64,000 bases of DNA from contig NZ_JAHLQJ010000007.1 of assembly GCF_018919145.1 (NCBI RefSeq), forward strand, positions 124,001 to 188,000, read 5' to 3'. A program made the translations under genes and the position numbers. This stretch comes from Paenibacillus brevis. GTDB lineage: Bacteria; Bacillota; Bacilli; Paenibacillales; Paenibacillaceae. Of this stretch, positions 16,953 through 24,732 are shown piece by piece. A model generated the notes under the pieces. The model saw only the letters and a program-made list of their open reading frames with translations, did no database searches and had not been told where the DNA came from. Each line of letters begins with the position of its first letter. The first letter of the stretch is position 1.

Positions 16953-18314
16953 CGAACGATCTTGGGGCAAAATAATTTTCACTGTCGTCCCGACGCCCTC
17001 TTCGCTCGTCACTTGGATATCGCCACTATGCAAGTCGACAATCCGTTTCACCACAGATAATCCTATTCCGTTGCCTGGTATCGAACGGTTTCTGGACTTA
17101 TCCACTTTGTAGAAGGGTTTGAAAATATAACTGATTTCCTCACTAGGAATGCCTTGCCCGCTGTCCGCGATTGAAATCTCGATATGATGTTGACGGACAG
17201 CCGTGTATACCTGTACACTTCCCCTTTCACCCGTGAATTTAATGGCATTGCCAATCAAATTTGTCCACAGCTGATTCAGCTTATCTTCATCCGCCGATAT
17301 GAACAATTCATCCGAGAGCAGCTCGATTTCAATTTTCTTTGCGGACCATTGCGGTTCCAAGACAATCAAGACATTGCGAAGCTGTTCATCGAGGCGGTAA
17401 GCGGAGATTTCCAGCTTAGAATGCTCGCTCTCCAGCGAAGAAAGCTGGAGAAGATCAGCAGTTAGGCGTGACAGCCGGTTGCTCTCCTCTTCAATTATCG
17501 TAAGCAATCGTAATCTGCCGGCATCGTCCAGCTTCTTCTGTTTGAGAGCGTGTGTAAAGCCTATGATTGATTGGAGCGGTGTCTGCATTTCGTGGGAAAC
17601 GTCGGACACGAATTGCCGACGCAGCTGATCGAGTGCACCCAATTCCTGTGCCATCCGATTAAAGCTTTGTGTCAATTGGCCTATCTCGTCAACGCTTTTG
17701 GTTTGCAGCCGGATGCTGAAGTCACCTCTCCCCATCCGCCTAGTCGCATGGGTCAATCGCTTTATTGGCTTGACGATGAAGATCGCAGAAACCATGATAA
17801 GTAGGCTGCCGAGGCACAAAACAATAAGCACCTCTGTTCGTAATAAAATGGCTATCACGTAAATAAATTCATCCGCATTCGGAGTGAGAAATAAGGCATA
17901 TGGCTTCCCTTCAATCATAAAGGGTAGCCCAACCTTTGCATTTTTAAATTCTTCTTCCTGCTCACTGCGATAGACACCGCCACCCAGCACCGTTTTAAGT
18001 TGCTCTGAGCTAACATGGAGTTTATCGTATAATGTGTGCACTGTCTCGTGCAACGGCTTGCCTTCTGGGTCGAACAAGCGAATAGAATAGTTTGGAAGAG
18101 CGCGCATCCCTTGAATGAGAACGTCCCGATTGTCAGGGGAGGATTTTCTGTAGGAATCGATGATTGTCTTGCCGCTTGAAATCAGAGTCTCCTCAAAAAT
18201 TTTTGTCACTTGGTCGTTGTACAGTTGGATTGTAATGAGGAACCCTACGATCAAACTGACCAGAACCGCGGCAAAAAAGGTTAGAACTAATCGGACATAA
18301 AGCGATTTAATCAC
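16941..18314 (-). CDS. Sensor histidine kinase (HAMP, HisKA, HATPase)
   Basis: 457 residues from GTG 18314, which overlaps the regulator stop. One membrane helix at about 10-30, an extracytoplasmic region of about 130 residues, a second helix (about 160-185), then HAMP (about 186-235). The phosphoacceptor H box is FVSDVSHEMQTPLQSIIGF, followed by N box NLIGNAIKFTGE, G1 IADSGQGIPSEE and G2 GNGIGLSVVKRIVDLH. Senses an unknown envelope signal and phosphorylates its partner at 18307. A degraded copy of its last codons lies at 24335-24460. Confidence 0.95.
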   Translation of the reverse strand: MIKSLYVRLVLTFFAAVLVSLIVGFLITIQLYNDQVTKIFEETLISSGKTIIDSYRKSSPDNRDVLIQGMRALPNYSIRLFDPEGKPLHETVHTLYDKLHVSSEQLKTVLGGGVYRSEQEEEFKNAKVGLPFMIEGKPYALFLTPNADEFIYVIAILLRTEVLIVLCLGSLLIMVSAIFIVKPIKRLTHATRRMGRGDFSIRLQTKSVDEIGQLTQSFNRMAQELGALDQLRRQFVSDVSHEMQTPLQSIIGFTHALKQKKLDDAGRLRLLTIIEEESNRLSRLTADLLQLSSLESEHSKLEISAYRLDEQLRNVLIVLEPQWSAKKIEIELLSDELFISADEDKLNQLWTNLIGNAIKFTGERGSVQVYTAVRQHHIEISIADSGQGIPSEEISYIFKPFYKVDKSRNRSIPGNGIGLSVVKRIVDLHSGDIQVTSEEGVGTTVKIILPQDRSSTQ

Positions 18315-18990
18315 GGTAGACCTCCAGCCGGTATCCGAGTCCGCGCAACGTCACGATTCGAAAATCCTGTTCGTAATCGGTGAAGCGTTCCCTCAGTCGC
18401 TTGATATGGGTATCGACGTTTCGTTCATCACCTTCGTAATCGAACCCCCATATATGTTGAATTAACGTATCGCGTGTATAGAGTTTGCCAGGATGGCTTG
18501 CCAACGTAAAGAGCAGCTCGAATTCCTTAAGCGGGATCGATTCGCTGAATCCTGAGTCACGGTATCGTACCTGATAACTTGTCTTATCCAGTGTTACACT
18601 GCCGAGCCTGATGGCCTGCGATATCGAGATTCGATATCGCTTAAGCAGAGCCTTTACCCTCATCACAAGCTCCAATGGTTCAAATGGTTTCACTAGATAG
18701 TCGTCGCTACCGAGCTGAAATCCTTTAATCCGGTCTACCGGCTCACCCTTAGCCGTAATCATGAGCAAAGGCTTGTCTCCTGCATTACGTAGGCGTCGGC
18801 AGAGCTCCCATCCATCCATCCTCGGCATCATGATATCCAAGACGATGAGGTCAACTGGATGACTTTGATAGTATCTCCAGGCTTCGTCCCCGTTTGTCTT
18901 CTCCACGACCTCAAGCCCTTCATCCTCCAAATACATGCGAATTAGCTCTCGAATGTGAGCATCGTCATCAACCACCATAACTGTCGTCAA
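18307..18990 (-). CDS. OmpR/PhoB-family response regulator
   Basis: 227 residues from TTG 18990, preferred because GAGGGG lies nine bases upstream; a longer frame to 19020 has no good site. The receiver domain shows VVDDDAHIREL (acidic pocket), DLIVLDIMMPRMDGWELCR (phospho-aspartate), MITAKG and GSDDYLVKPFEPLEL. The C-terminal winged helix has LKEFELLFTLASHPGKLYTRDTLIQHIWG and VDTHIKRLRERF. Overlaps the kinase start by eight bases, so the two are coupled. Probable target: the RND exporter downstream. Confidence 0.95.
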   Translation of the reverse strand: MTTVMVVDDDAHIRELIRMYLEDEGLEVVEKTNGDEAWRYYQSHPVDLIVLDIMMPRMDGWELCRRLRNAGDKPLLMITAKGEPVDRIKGFQLGSDDYLVKPFEPLELVMRVKALLKRYRISISQAIRLGSVTLDKTSYQVRYRDSGFSESIPLKEFELLFTLASHPGKLYTRDTLIQHIWGFDYEGDERNVDTHIKRLRERFTDYEQDFRIVTLRGLGYRLEVYRD

Positions 18991-19037
18991 TTTCTTGTCC
19001 CCCTCGTAGAAGCTAACCAACGAAACCCAAATTCAAT

Positions 19038-20183
19038 TTATCGAATGTTAATACTTACAATTTCATTATTGGATCCAACCCGCATTGGCATTCCCCAAGT
19101 CCCTGCACCAGATGTAACGATAACATGTGGACTGGCCACATTCTTTTGATAATGTCCGTAGTCTACCTCAAACACAGCGTTTGTTATTAAATTTCCCGGG
19201 AATATTTGTCCCCTATGTGTATGTCCGGCAAGCACCAAATCAACTTCTTCGCCATATTGATTGAGATTGCTAGGCGTATGATCCATTACGACAATGGGCA
19301 TATTCGTATCTAACGATGCTATAGTTTCTGTAACATCATTTCGTTTCAATTCACCATAACCGCCAATTGGTGAAGGGTCTAAGCGTCCGAATAGAACTAG
19401 TCTCTCATCAATAATGACATAATCATCATTAAGAAGCTTGATTTGGCTTCGCTCCATGAAATCAATCATTTGGTCGAACGTTTTCCCACCATCGTGATTT
19501 CCAAGACTGCCATAAACACCGTATGTCGCTTTAATGCTTTTAAACAAATCGATGGCTTCCTCTGGCTTTCGAATAGCCTGGTAATCGTCATTAAAAAGAT
19601 CTCCAGCTATACAAACCAGATCAGGTTCAAGATTATTGATGTCGTTCACTATTTGTTCAAGACGCTTTTCGGAATTCACGGCTCCTAAATGCAAATCGCT
19701 AATTAAGACGATTTTCATACTAACCGGCAAAGTTGATTCTTTTGTCGGAATGTCGTAGGAAACATGTTTAATTTGATTGGCGTTATATATTCCATAACTA
19801 ACAAAACCGACTGTTAACAAAATCGCGGCTAAGCTAGCATAAAAGCGGATGTTAGGTAAAGTAGGCGTCGGAATGATCTTCAAAATATTTCCGAGAAAGA
19901 CAGCCAGATCGGCCAAAAGATAGAATAGTAATAGATAAATTAGAATCCCCATCCAATAAGCGCCTACCCAACTCATTATTTCCCTCACCATAGTCGGGAG
20001 CGGCACAAAAGCCAATATCAGCGACAAGGCGAAAAAACCGTAAATAACTGCATAGAGCGCGCCGTTTATGTGTGGAAACAAGAACTTGAGAAAATGGAAC
20101 AATTTCCTCCCCACATAGAAACTCGATCCCCCATAAAAGGATAACATAATGCTTATGCCAATAATGATGCTTACTCTACTCAT
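19038..20183 (-). CDS. Membrane-anchored metallophosphoesterase (YkuE-like) 1
   Basis: 381 residues. Four hydrophobic segments in the first 140 residues are followed by the calcineurin-like catalytic domain: ILISDLHLGAV, IAGDLFNDDY, YGSLGNHDGG and LVLAGHTHRGQIFPG, which hold the D-x-H, GD, GNHD and GHxH metal ligands. The active site would face the cytoplasm or cell wall depending on topology. Homologues hydrolyse lipid-linked or small phosphoesters. A palindrome related to the MarR operator lies before the start (20225-20241). Confidence 0.9.
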   Translation of the reverse strand: MSRVSIIIGISIMLSFYGGSSFYVGRKLFHFLKFLFPHINGALYAVIYGFFALSLILAFVPLPTMVREIMSWVGAYWMGILIYLLLFYLLADLAVFLGNILKIIPTPTLPNIRFYASLAAILLTVGFVSYGIYNANQIKHVSYDIPTKESTLPVSMKIVLISDLHLGAVNSEKRLEQIVNDINNLEPDLVCIAGDLFNDDYQAIRKPEEAIDLFKSIKATYGVYGSLGNHDGGKTFDQMIDFMERSQIKLLNDDYVIIDERLVLFGRLDPSPIGGYGELKRNDVTETIASLDTNMPIVVMDHTPSNLNQYGEEVDLVLAGHTHRGQIFPGNLITNAVFEVDYGHYQKNVASPHVIVTSGAGTWGMPMRVGSNNEIVSINIR

Positions 20184-20224
20184 GAACTCCCTCTTTTCCT
20201 AATCCCCGTGTGAATAAAATTAAA

Positions 20225-20241
20225 TTAATTCATTGAATTAA
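20225..20241. promoter_or_regulatory. Palindromic operator before metallophosphoesterase 1
   Basis: TTAATTCA-T-TGAATTAA is a perfect palindrome 42 bases before the start of the phosphoesterase. It matches 14 of 17 bases of the site before the MarR gene (20722-20738), which suggests that the MarR protein binds both. Confidence 0.65.
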
Positions 20242-20286
20242 CAATATTTTTGTACTTAATAAAACAAGCTGTTAAGACCCATGACC

Positions 20287-20694
20287 TTATTTTAAAATTT
20301 CAGTGAGGAGACGTATCAGCTGTTCCACCTCATCTTCTGAAAGTTTTTTCTTAATCCTTTCTTCTAATTTTTGATTTGCAATTTTAGATATCTTAAATAC
20401 CTCTTGCCCCTTTTCCGTTAAGCTTAAATAATACAGGCGCCTATCATCAATGGATTGTTTCTTTATCACTAACCCTTTCTCAATCAGTTTATTTGCAGAT
20501 GCTGTAACGGCAGGCTTAGATATATTCATCTTTTCCGCCAAATCTCCGTATGTTAAATTATCAAATTCTCCAATATTAATTATATATTGGAGAAGCGCAT
20601 AGTTTACATCTGAAAAATCATGTTTTTTCATTTCTTCATGCTTTAACTGAACCATTTGCTTAATAAGCATCTGAAGTAATGTGGGTAATTCCAC
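20287..20694 (-). CDS. MarR-family transcriptional regulator
   Basis: 135 residues from GTG 20694 (AAAGGTGAG upstream). It has the winged-helix core of the family: NYALLQYIINIGEFDNLTYGDLAEKMNISKPAVTASANKLIEKGLVIKKQSIDDRRLYYLSLTEKG, with the recognition helix SKPAVTASANKL and the wing DRRLYYLSLT. C-terminal dimerisation helices end EDEVEQLIRLLTEILK. Placed between two paralogous phosphoesterase genes; matching operators at 20225 and 20722 indicate autoregulation and control of the downstream phosphoesterase. Confidence 0.93.
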   Translation of the reverse strand: MELPTLLQMLIKQMVQLKHEEMKKHDFSDVNYALLQYIINIGEFDNLTYGDLAEKMNISKPAVTASANKLIEKGLVIKKQSIDDRRLYYLSLTEKGQEVFKISKIANQKLEERIKKKLSEDEVEQLIRLLTEILK

Positions 20695-20721
20695 TTTAAT
20701 TATCTCACCTTTCTCGAAATG

Positions 20722-20738
20722 TTAGTTCACTAAATTAA
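20722..20738. promoter_or_regulatory. Putative MarR operator before its own gene
   Basis: TTAGT-TC-ACTAA is palindromic, and the 17-base stretch TTAGTTCACTAAATTAA matches the perfect palindrome at 20225-20241 at 14 positions. It lies about 30 bases upstream of the MarR start, overlapping the likely promoter. Confidence 0.6.
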
Positions 20739-20906
20739 TTATATATTTTAAAAATTGCTTTGTATACTAATATTTAAGGTAAGAACCAGAACTCCTAAAG
20801 AGCTTTTGAAAAACGGGGAGACTGTGGAATCGTTCAGGGAAGGGGACATGTTTCCAAATTAATGTTTCGAGGCGCGTATCAAGTACTGAAGCGTCATTTA
20901 AGAAGG

Positions 20907-20940
20907 GACGGAAAATGTATGGATGAACATTTCCGTCCCA
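20907..20940 (-). terminator. Terminator-like hairpin after metallophosphoesterase 2
   Basis: GGGACGGAAAATGT pairs with ACATTTCCGTCCC (one bulged base) some 25 bases after the phosphoesterase stop. A moderately T-rich stretch follows on the minus strand. The rest of 20739-20906 shows no gene. Confidence 0.6.
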
Positions 20941-20963
20941 CTAAGGCAAGAGCCGGGTGCAAT

Positions 20964-22079
20964 TTACACCCCGGGAGGGGAAGGTGCAAAGGTGATGGTA
21001 ATGGACACAACCTCCGAACGGCTTCCGATGCGAATCGGCGGTCCCCAAAAGCCAAAGCCGGACGTTACGATGGAATGGAACGTTCCCTTCTGCAAATGTC
21101 CCCAATCGTTTTCATAGATGGCGCTTGTAATCAGATTGGCCGGGGCTATTTGACCGCGGTGCGTGTGACCGGAGACCATCAGGTCGACGCCGGCCTCAGC
21201 GGCAACATCAAGATCGTATGGTTGATGCTCCAGCAAAAAAACAGGCGAGGAATGATCCACTCCGTTCATTAGCACCGCAAACTCGGCGCGATCGTGATCA
21301 GTATGATCCATTCGGCCGATAATCGTAACGCCGTTCACCGACAACACTTCGTCATACAGCACCCTCATGCCGCTTTCTTCGAGCGTTTTAATTAAGGCGG
21401 GGGCGCCGCCTTTGTATTTGTCATGATTGCCGAGCGAAGCATACACCCCGTAGGTAGCGTTGACGCCGCGAATAATGGAACCGATCCCTTTGTTCGTATA
21501 AACATCGAGGTGGTTGTCGATAATATCGCCAGGATACAGCACGATATCGGGCTCAAGTGCATTGATCTGTTCGACCAGACGTTTGGCGTGGGCCGCGCCA
21601 GACAGATGGCCGAAGTGCATGTCCGCCGCCATGACAACATGAAGCCTATCGAGACCAGGTACGTGCTTGTCGATATGAATGTCGTAGTGCCTGACTGTCG
21701 GGCTGTAGGCATTGAAGGAACCGAACGCCATAAGCAGCATAAGCGCCACCAGCGTGAGCGAGCCGGCCCACTTCTGCGTTCGGTGTCTAGGCAGACGGGT
21801 TAGGCGCAGCAGCCACAGCGAAAGGTGAACAATCGGCAGCATCAGCAAGAGCAGTGAAAAGACGGCAATCCAATAAGAGCCGATAATGCTCATGACGGAA
21901 ATGCCACCGAATAGTTGGCCGATGATAAACGATACGGCCAATACAATGACTATAGTGATGTAAGCAAGGCGGAAGCGTGCCGAAACGGCTGGTTTCATCC
22001 AACTCCAGCCGGACCAGCCGATGTAAAACACGAGCAGTGCGTAGACAATCAAAAATCCGATACCAACAAGCAATAGCAT
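20964..22079 (-). CDS. Membrane-anchored metallophosphoesterase (YkuE-like) 2
   Basis: 371 residues from ATG 22079, which has AAAGGAGCG upstream; the frame extends further but without a good site. Same plan as the gene at 19038: N-terminal helices (four in about 135 residues) and a calcineurin-like domain with VMAADMHFGHLSG, LYPGDIIDNHLD, YASLGNHDKYK and MVSGHTHRGQIAPANLITSAIYE. It is clearly paralogous to the gene at 19038 but much GC-richer, so the pair probably did not arise by recent tandem duplication. Confidence 0.9.
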   Translation of the reverse strand: MLLLVGIGFLIVYALLVFYIGWSGWSWMKPAVSARFRLAYITIVIVLAVSFIIGQLFGGISVMSIIGSYWIAVFSLLLLMLPIVHLSLWLLRLTRLPRHRTQKWAGSLTLVALMLLMAFGSFNAYSPTVRHYDIHIDKHVPGLDRLHVVMAADMHFGHLSGAAHAKRLVEQINALEPDIVLYPGDIIDNHLDVYTNKGIGSIIRGVNATYGVYASLGNHDKYKGGAPALIKTLEESGMRVLYDEVLSVNGVTIIGRMDHTDHDRAEFAVLMNGVDHSSPVFLLEHQPYDLDVAAEAGVDLMVSGHTHRGQIAPANLITSAIYENDWGHLQKGTFHSIVTSGFGFWGPPIRIGSRSEVVSITITFAPSPPGV

Positions 22080-22173
22080 AAGTCGCTCCTTTATTTCGGT
22101 AAATTCAATCCAGTGTAGCACAGGAAAATCACCATCGCGTGTCTGGGCTAGCAATGGCCATCGTCATGCGACA

Positions 22174-22225
22174 GAGGCGGACACCGATCGGCATTTTACT
22201 AATAGTAGATCTGGTTTTTAAGGGC
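22174..22225 (-). terminator. Long-loop inverted repeat after the ferredoxin gene
   Basis: GGACACCG and CGGTGTCC form an eight-base stem across a loop of about 35 bases, just after the ferredoxin stop (22233). Possible terminator; weak. Confidence 0.4.
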
Positions 22226-22232
22226 GGTGTCC

Positions 22233-22466
22233 TCATGCGAACGGAGATTCTTGTACACAAATCGAATCTGTTGGACAGCCGTCCCGAGCATCATACATAT
22301 CTTCATGTAGATCTTTAGGGATTGGAGTTAGTCCTTGATTGCCATCATCTTCAAAGATAACTTCCGCAAGTCCTTCATCATCATAGTCGTACAGCTCTGG
22401 CGCCGTTGATCCACAGGCCCCACAGGCGATGCAAGTGTCTTTGTTAACCCAAGTATATAATTTCAT
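22233..22466 (-). CDS. fer: 4Fe-4S ferredoxin
   Basis: 77 residues, as usual for the Bacillales single-cluster ferredoxin. [25 protein letters not shown] gives C-x-x-C-x-x-C and [13 protein letters not shown] gives the fourth ligand C-P. Start ATG 22466 follows GAGGTGGG. A soluble low-potential electron carrier. It lies 26 bases downstream of a ferredoxin-NADP reductase, its natural redox partner, and is probably co-transcribed with it. Confidence 0.93.
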   Translation of the reverse strand: MKLYTWVNKDTCIACGACGSTAPELYDYDDEGLAEVIFEDDGNQGLTPIPKDLHEDMYDARDGCPTDSICVQESPFA

Positions 22467-22491
22467 ATTCCCACCTCATTAGGATTAAATT

Positions 22492-23490
22492 TCAATTCGC
22501 CCCGATCTTCATATGGCTGCTGTGGCCGGGAGACAGCTTGGCATCAGGATTAATATAGACCATAGCATTGTTCACAGCGGTTGGCGCTTCTCCGAAACCA
22601 ACCGTTATTAGCTTCAGCTTGCCTGGGTAAGTCGTAATGTCTCCTACCGCATATATACCAGGAACATTTGTTTGCATGCGAGAATTCACGATGATTGAAC
22701 CATTGTCAAGTTCTATACCCCACTCTGTGATTGGCCCCAGTGCGGAAAGGTAACCGAAGCTTACAATAACTTCATCCACTTCAATTTCTTCAGTCGCTTT
22801 TGTCTTGCAGTGGGTAAGTACGACCTTCTTAATGGAAGTAGAACCAGTTAAGCCCGTGATTTCCCATGGCGTTTTCACCTCAACCCAAGCTTGCATGAGC
22901 TGGTCTACACTGTGCTCGTGTGCCCGGAACTTGTCCCGGCGATGCACGACCGTTACCGTTGCGGCAATCTCCTCCAACATAAGTGCCCAATCCACCGCTG
23001 AATCTCCGCCACCGTTGATTAATACCCTTTTGTTTTTAAAAAAATTAAGATCATGAATCGAGTAGTGCAGATTGGTTTCCTCGTATTTGCGAGCATCAGG
23101 CAGATCAATCCGCCTCGGCTGGAACGCTCCTATTCCGCCGGCAATGATAACCGTTCGGGCAAAGTGAGTGCCATTGTTGGTAATGACCTCAAAACACCGC
23201 TCTTCATGTTTGACTATATTCAGAACTTGGATGCCTAGATGGACGTCAATCGGAAATTGTTCCATTTGAACCTTCAGATTGTTAACAAGCTCTTGCGCGG
23301 TTATTTTAGAAAAACCTGCAATATCATAAATGTGTTTGTCCGGATAAAGGGCAGCCAGCTGCCCGCCAAGTTGGGGTAAGCTCTCGATTAATTTAACCGA
23401 AGCCTTGCGCATACCCGCATAGAAGCTAGCGAACATACCCGCTGGTCCGCCGCCAATGATGACCATGTCGGTGATGGAGTTCATACTCAT
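22492..23490 (-). CDS. Ferredoxin/flavodoxin-NADP+ reductase, thioredoxin-reductase-like
   Basis: 332 residues from ATG 23490 (GAGGAGAG upstream). FAD-binding loop VIIGGGPAGMFASFYAGMR (GxGxxG) near the start; NADPH loop VLINGGGDSAVDWALML (GxGxSA) near 150; C-terminal FAD motif GIYAVGDITTYPGKLKLITVGFGEAPTAVNNA. There is no C-x-x-C redox pair, which separates it from thioredoxin reductase and places it with the YumC-type reductases of Bacillales. Passes electrons between NADPH and the adjacent ferredoxin. Confidence 0.92.
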   Translation of the reverse strand: MSMNSITDMVIIGGGPAGMFASFYAGMRKASVKLIESLPQLGGQLAALYPDKHIYDIAGFSKITAQELVNNLKVQMEQFPIDVHLGIQVLNIVKHEERCFEVITNNGTHFARTVIIAGGIGAFQPRRIDLPDARKYEETNLHYSIHDLNFFKNKRVLINGGGDSAVDWALMLEEIAATVTVVHRRDKFRAHEHSVDQLMQAWVEVKTPWEITGLTGSTSIKKVVLTHCKTKATEEIEVDEVIVSFGYLSALGPITEWGIELDNGSIIVNSRMQTNVPGIYAVGDITTYPGKLKLITVGFGEAPTAVNNAMVYINPDAKLSPGHSSHMKIGAN

Positions 23491-23528
23491 AAGATCTCTC
23501 CTCAATCAACTTCTTTTTATTCCCTGTC

Positions 23529-24149
23529 TTAGATGAATGCCATTATAGCGACGAGTAACAGTAACATAGCAGCGAGTGTTAACCCAATGATTTTGATCCA
23601 ACGCGGTGTTGAATAAGGCGTGGAATCCATGTTTCTTTTCCCTTCCATCTGCTTGCGCCAACCGTATTTAGTCATACCTTTCGGTTTGTACACTGACAAG
23701 ACCGTAGCCATGATAACAATAAACACACTTCCGCTTGGGTGCGTAAGGTGAATTGGAGCCTTCAAAACAGCAATGTCTGCACTTGACAATATTCCTTGGG
23801 ACGCTATGGATGCCGCATGGCTTAGTTCCTGTGTATAGGCTATCAACATAAATACTGCAAATAAAGTTAGCAAGAGCTTAATCAGTATCCAATAATGCCG
23901 GATCAACCCCCACTTCGTTCCTAGCGATAATGCAGCTCCTGTGAGTAGTGTTGCAAATGCTACGGGGACAACGATATAATTAGCAACTAATGACATAATC
24001 TGGATCGCAGATCTGATCATATCGGTATCTTGATTGTTAAGGACATAGGCAGCTATGGGGATATAAGCAGCTGCCGAGCCAAGCCAGATCATGGCCGTAA
24101 TCACGTGTAGAGTGAGTACAAGCTTACGCAGAGATTGTGACATCGTCAT
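23529..24149 (-). CDS. CopD/DUF2269-like membrane protein
   Basis: 206 residues with five hydrophobic segments (about 8-28, 45-72, 82-105, 130-152, 182-205) and a conserved histidine in the first helix (LTLHVITAMIWLGSAAAYI). The family is related to CopD and to haem-binding membrane proteins, though its function is not settled. Start ATG 24149 follows GGAGGATAACAC. It lies 38 bases upstream of the reductase start, so a redox link with the ferredoxin pair is plausible but inferred. Confidence 0.75.
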   Translation of the reverse strand: MTMSQSLRKLVLTLHVITAMIWLGSAAAYIPIAAYVLNNQDTDMIRSAIQIMSLVANYIVVPVAFATLLTGAALSLGTKWGLIRHYWILIKLLLTLFAVFMLIAYTQELSHAASIASQGILSSADIAVLKAPIHLTHPSGSVFIVIMATVLSVYKPKGMTKYGWRKQMEGKRNMDSTPYSTPRWIKIIGLTLAAMLLLLVAIMAFI

Positions 24150-24334
24150 GTGTTATCCTCCTGTCCCTTTATTGTTAAATAGTCCAGTTGTAATTTTGTT
24201 GCCATTAAATCTTCCTCCTGCTTTCAATCTTTTTTAAACTTAATCCATATACCGTCGTCCAGAATAAAACAATGACAAACCCATCCCTCTTTTCCAAACA
24301 CCGCTTATCACCGCTGAAATAAATTATAAAATCT

Positions 24335-24356
24335 AATTTTGTACTCACTGTGTACT
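24335..24356. repeat. Copy 2 of the exact 22-base repeat
   Basis: Identical to 16931-16952 over 22 bases, in the same orientation, 7.4 kb away. Weaker similarity extends leftward into kinase coding text on the minus strand. Confidence 0.7.
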
Positions 24357-24460
24357 AAGCAAACTTTTAAGCAAAATTACTTTCATCTTTCAAATGCCTC
24401 TTCGCCTTAATTTGTACATCACTATTCTGTACCTTATCTATATGGAGAACCATCGTAGGC
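24335..24460 (-). pseudogene. Degraded 3' end of a sensor histidine kinase gene
   Basis: The minus strand reads VLHIDKVQNSDVQIKAKRHLKDESNFA then stop. This lines up with the end of the kinase at 16941 (VVKRIVDLHSGDIQVTSEEGVGTT...) and with its downstream bases, including the exact 22-base repeat. No ATPase motifs remain. It is either the relic of a tandem kinase duplicate or the far junction of an inserted segment. Confidence 0.6.
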
Positions 24461-24502
24461 CCAAACCGATTTTGGACGTTACGACACATCTGGAAAAAGA
24501 CA

Positions 24503-24628
24503 ATGGAATTGATTGAATGGAAAAAAGCCAAATCAGACTGGTATGACCAAACGATCATCCGGGAAGAAGGATTTTTCGGAAACGTGATTACAGAAAATAA
24601 CGCTCACACAAAAGAAGATGGATCGTAA
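24503..24628 (+). CDS. Possible 41-residue ORF or gene remnant
   Basis: A plus-strand frame starts at ATG 24503 and gives MELIEWKKAKSDWYDQTIIR, then EEGFFGN and an end in KEDGS. There is no clear ribosome site; the composition is protein-like. It may be the 3' remnant of a lost gene between the kinase relic and the recombinase. Family unknown. Confidence 0.3.
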   Translation: MELIEWKKAKSDWYDQTIIREEGFFGNVITENNAHTKEDGS

Positions 24629-24643
24629 CAACTGTAACTAGCA

Positions 24644-24689
24644 GGAAAAGCAAGCAGGCCATATGTTCTATAGGTCCGCTTGCTTTTCC
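24644..24689. terminator. Bidirectional terminator between remnant and recombinase
   Basis: GGAAAAGCAAGC (24644-24655) pairs perfectly with GCTTGCTTTTCC (24678-24689). T-runs lie in both stems' outer ends, so it can stop transcription from the left remnant and from the recombinase gene (stop 24733). Confidence 0.75.
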
Positions 24690-24732
24690 AAAGGGAGAAT
24701 ACAGCTTCACCTCCCTGAGTCAACATCCCTTT

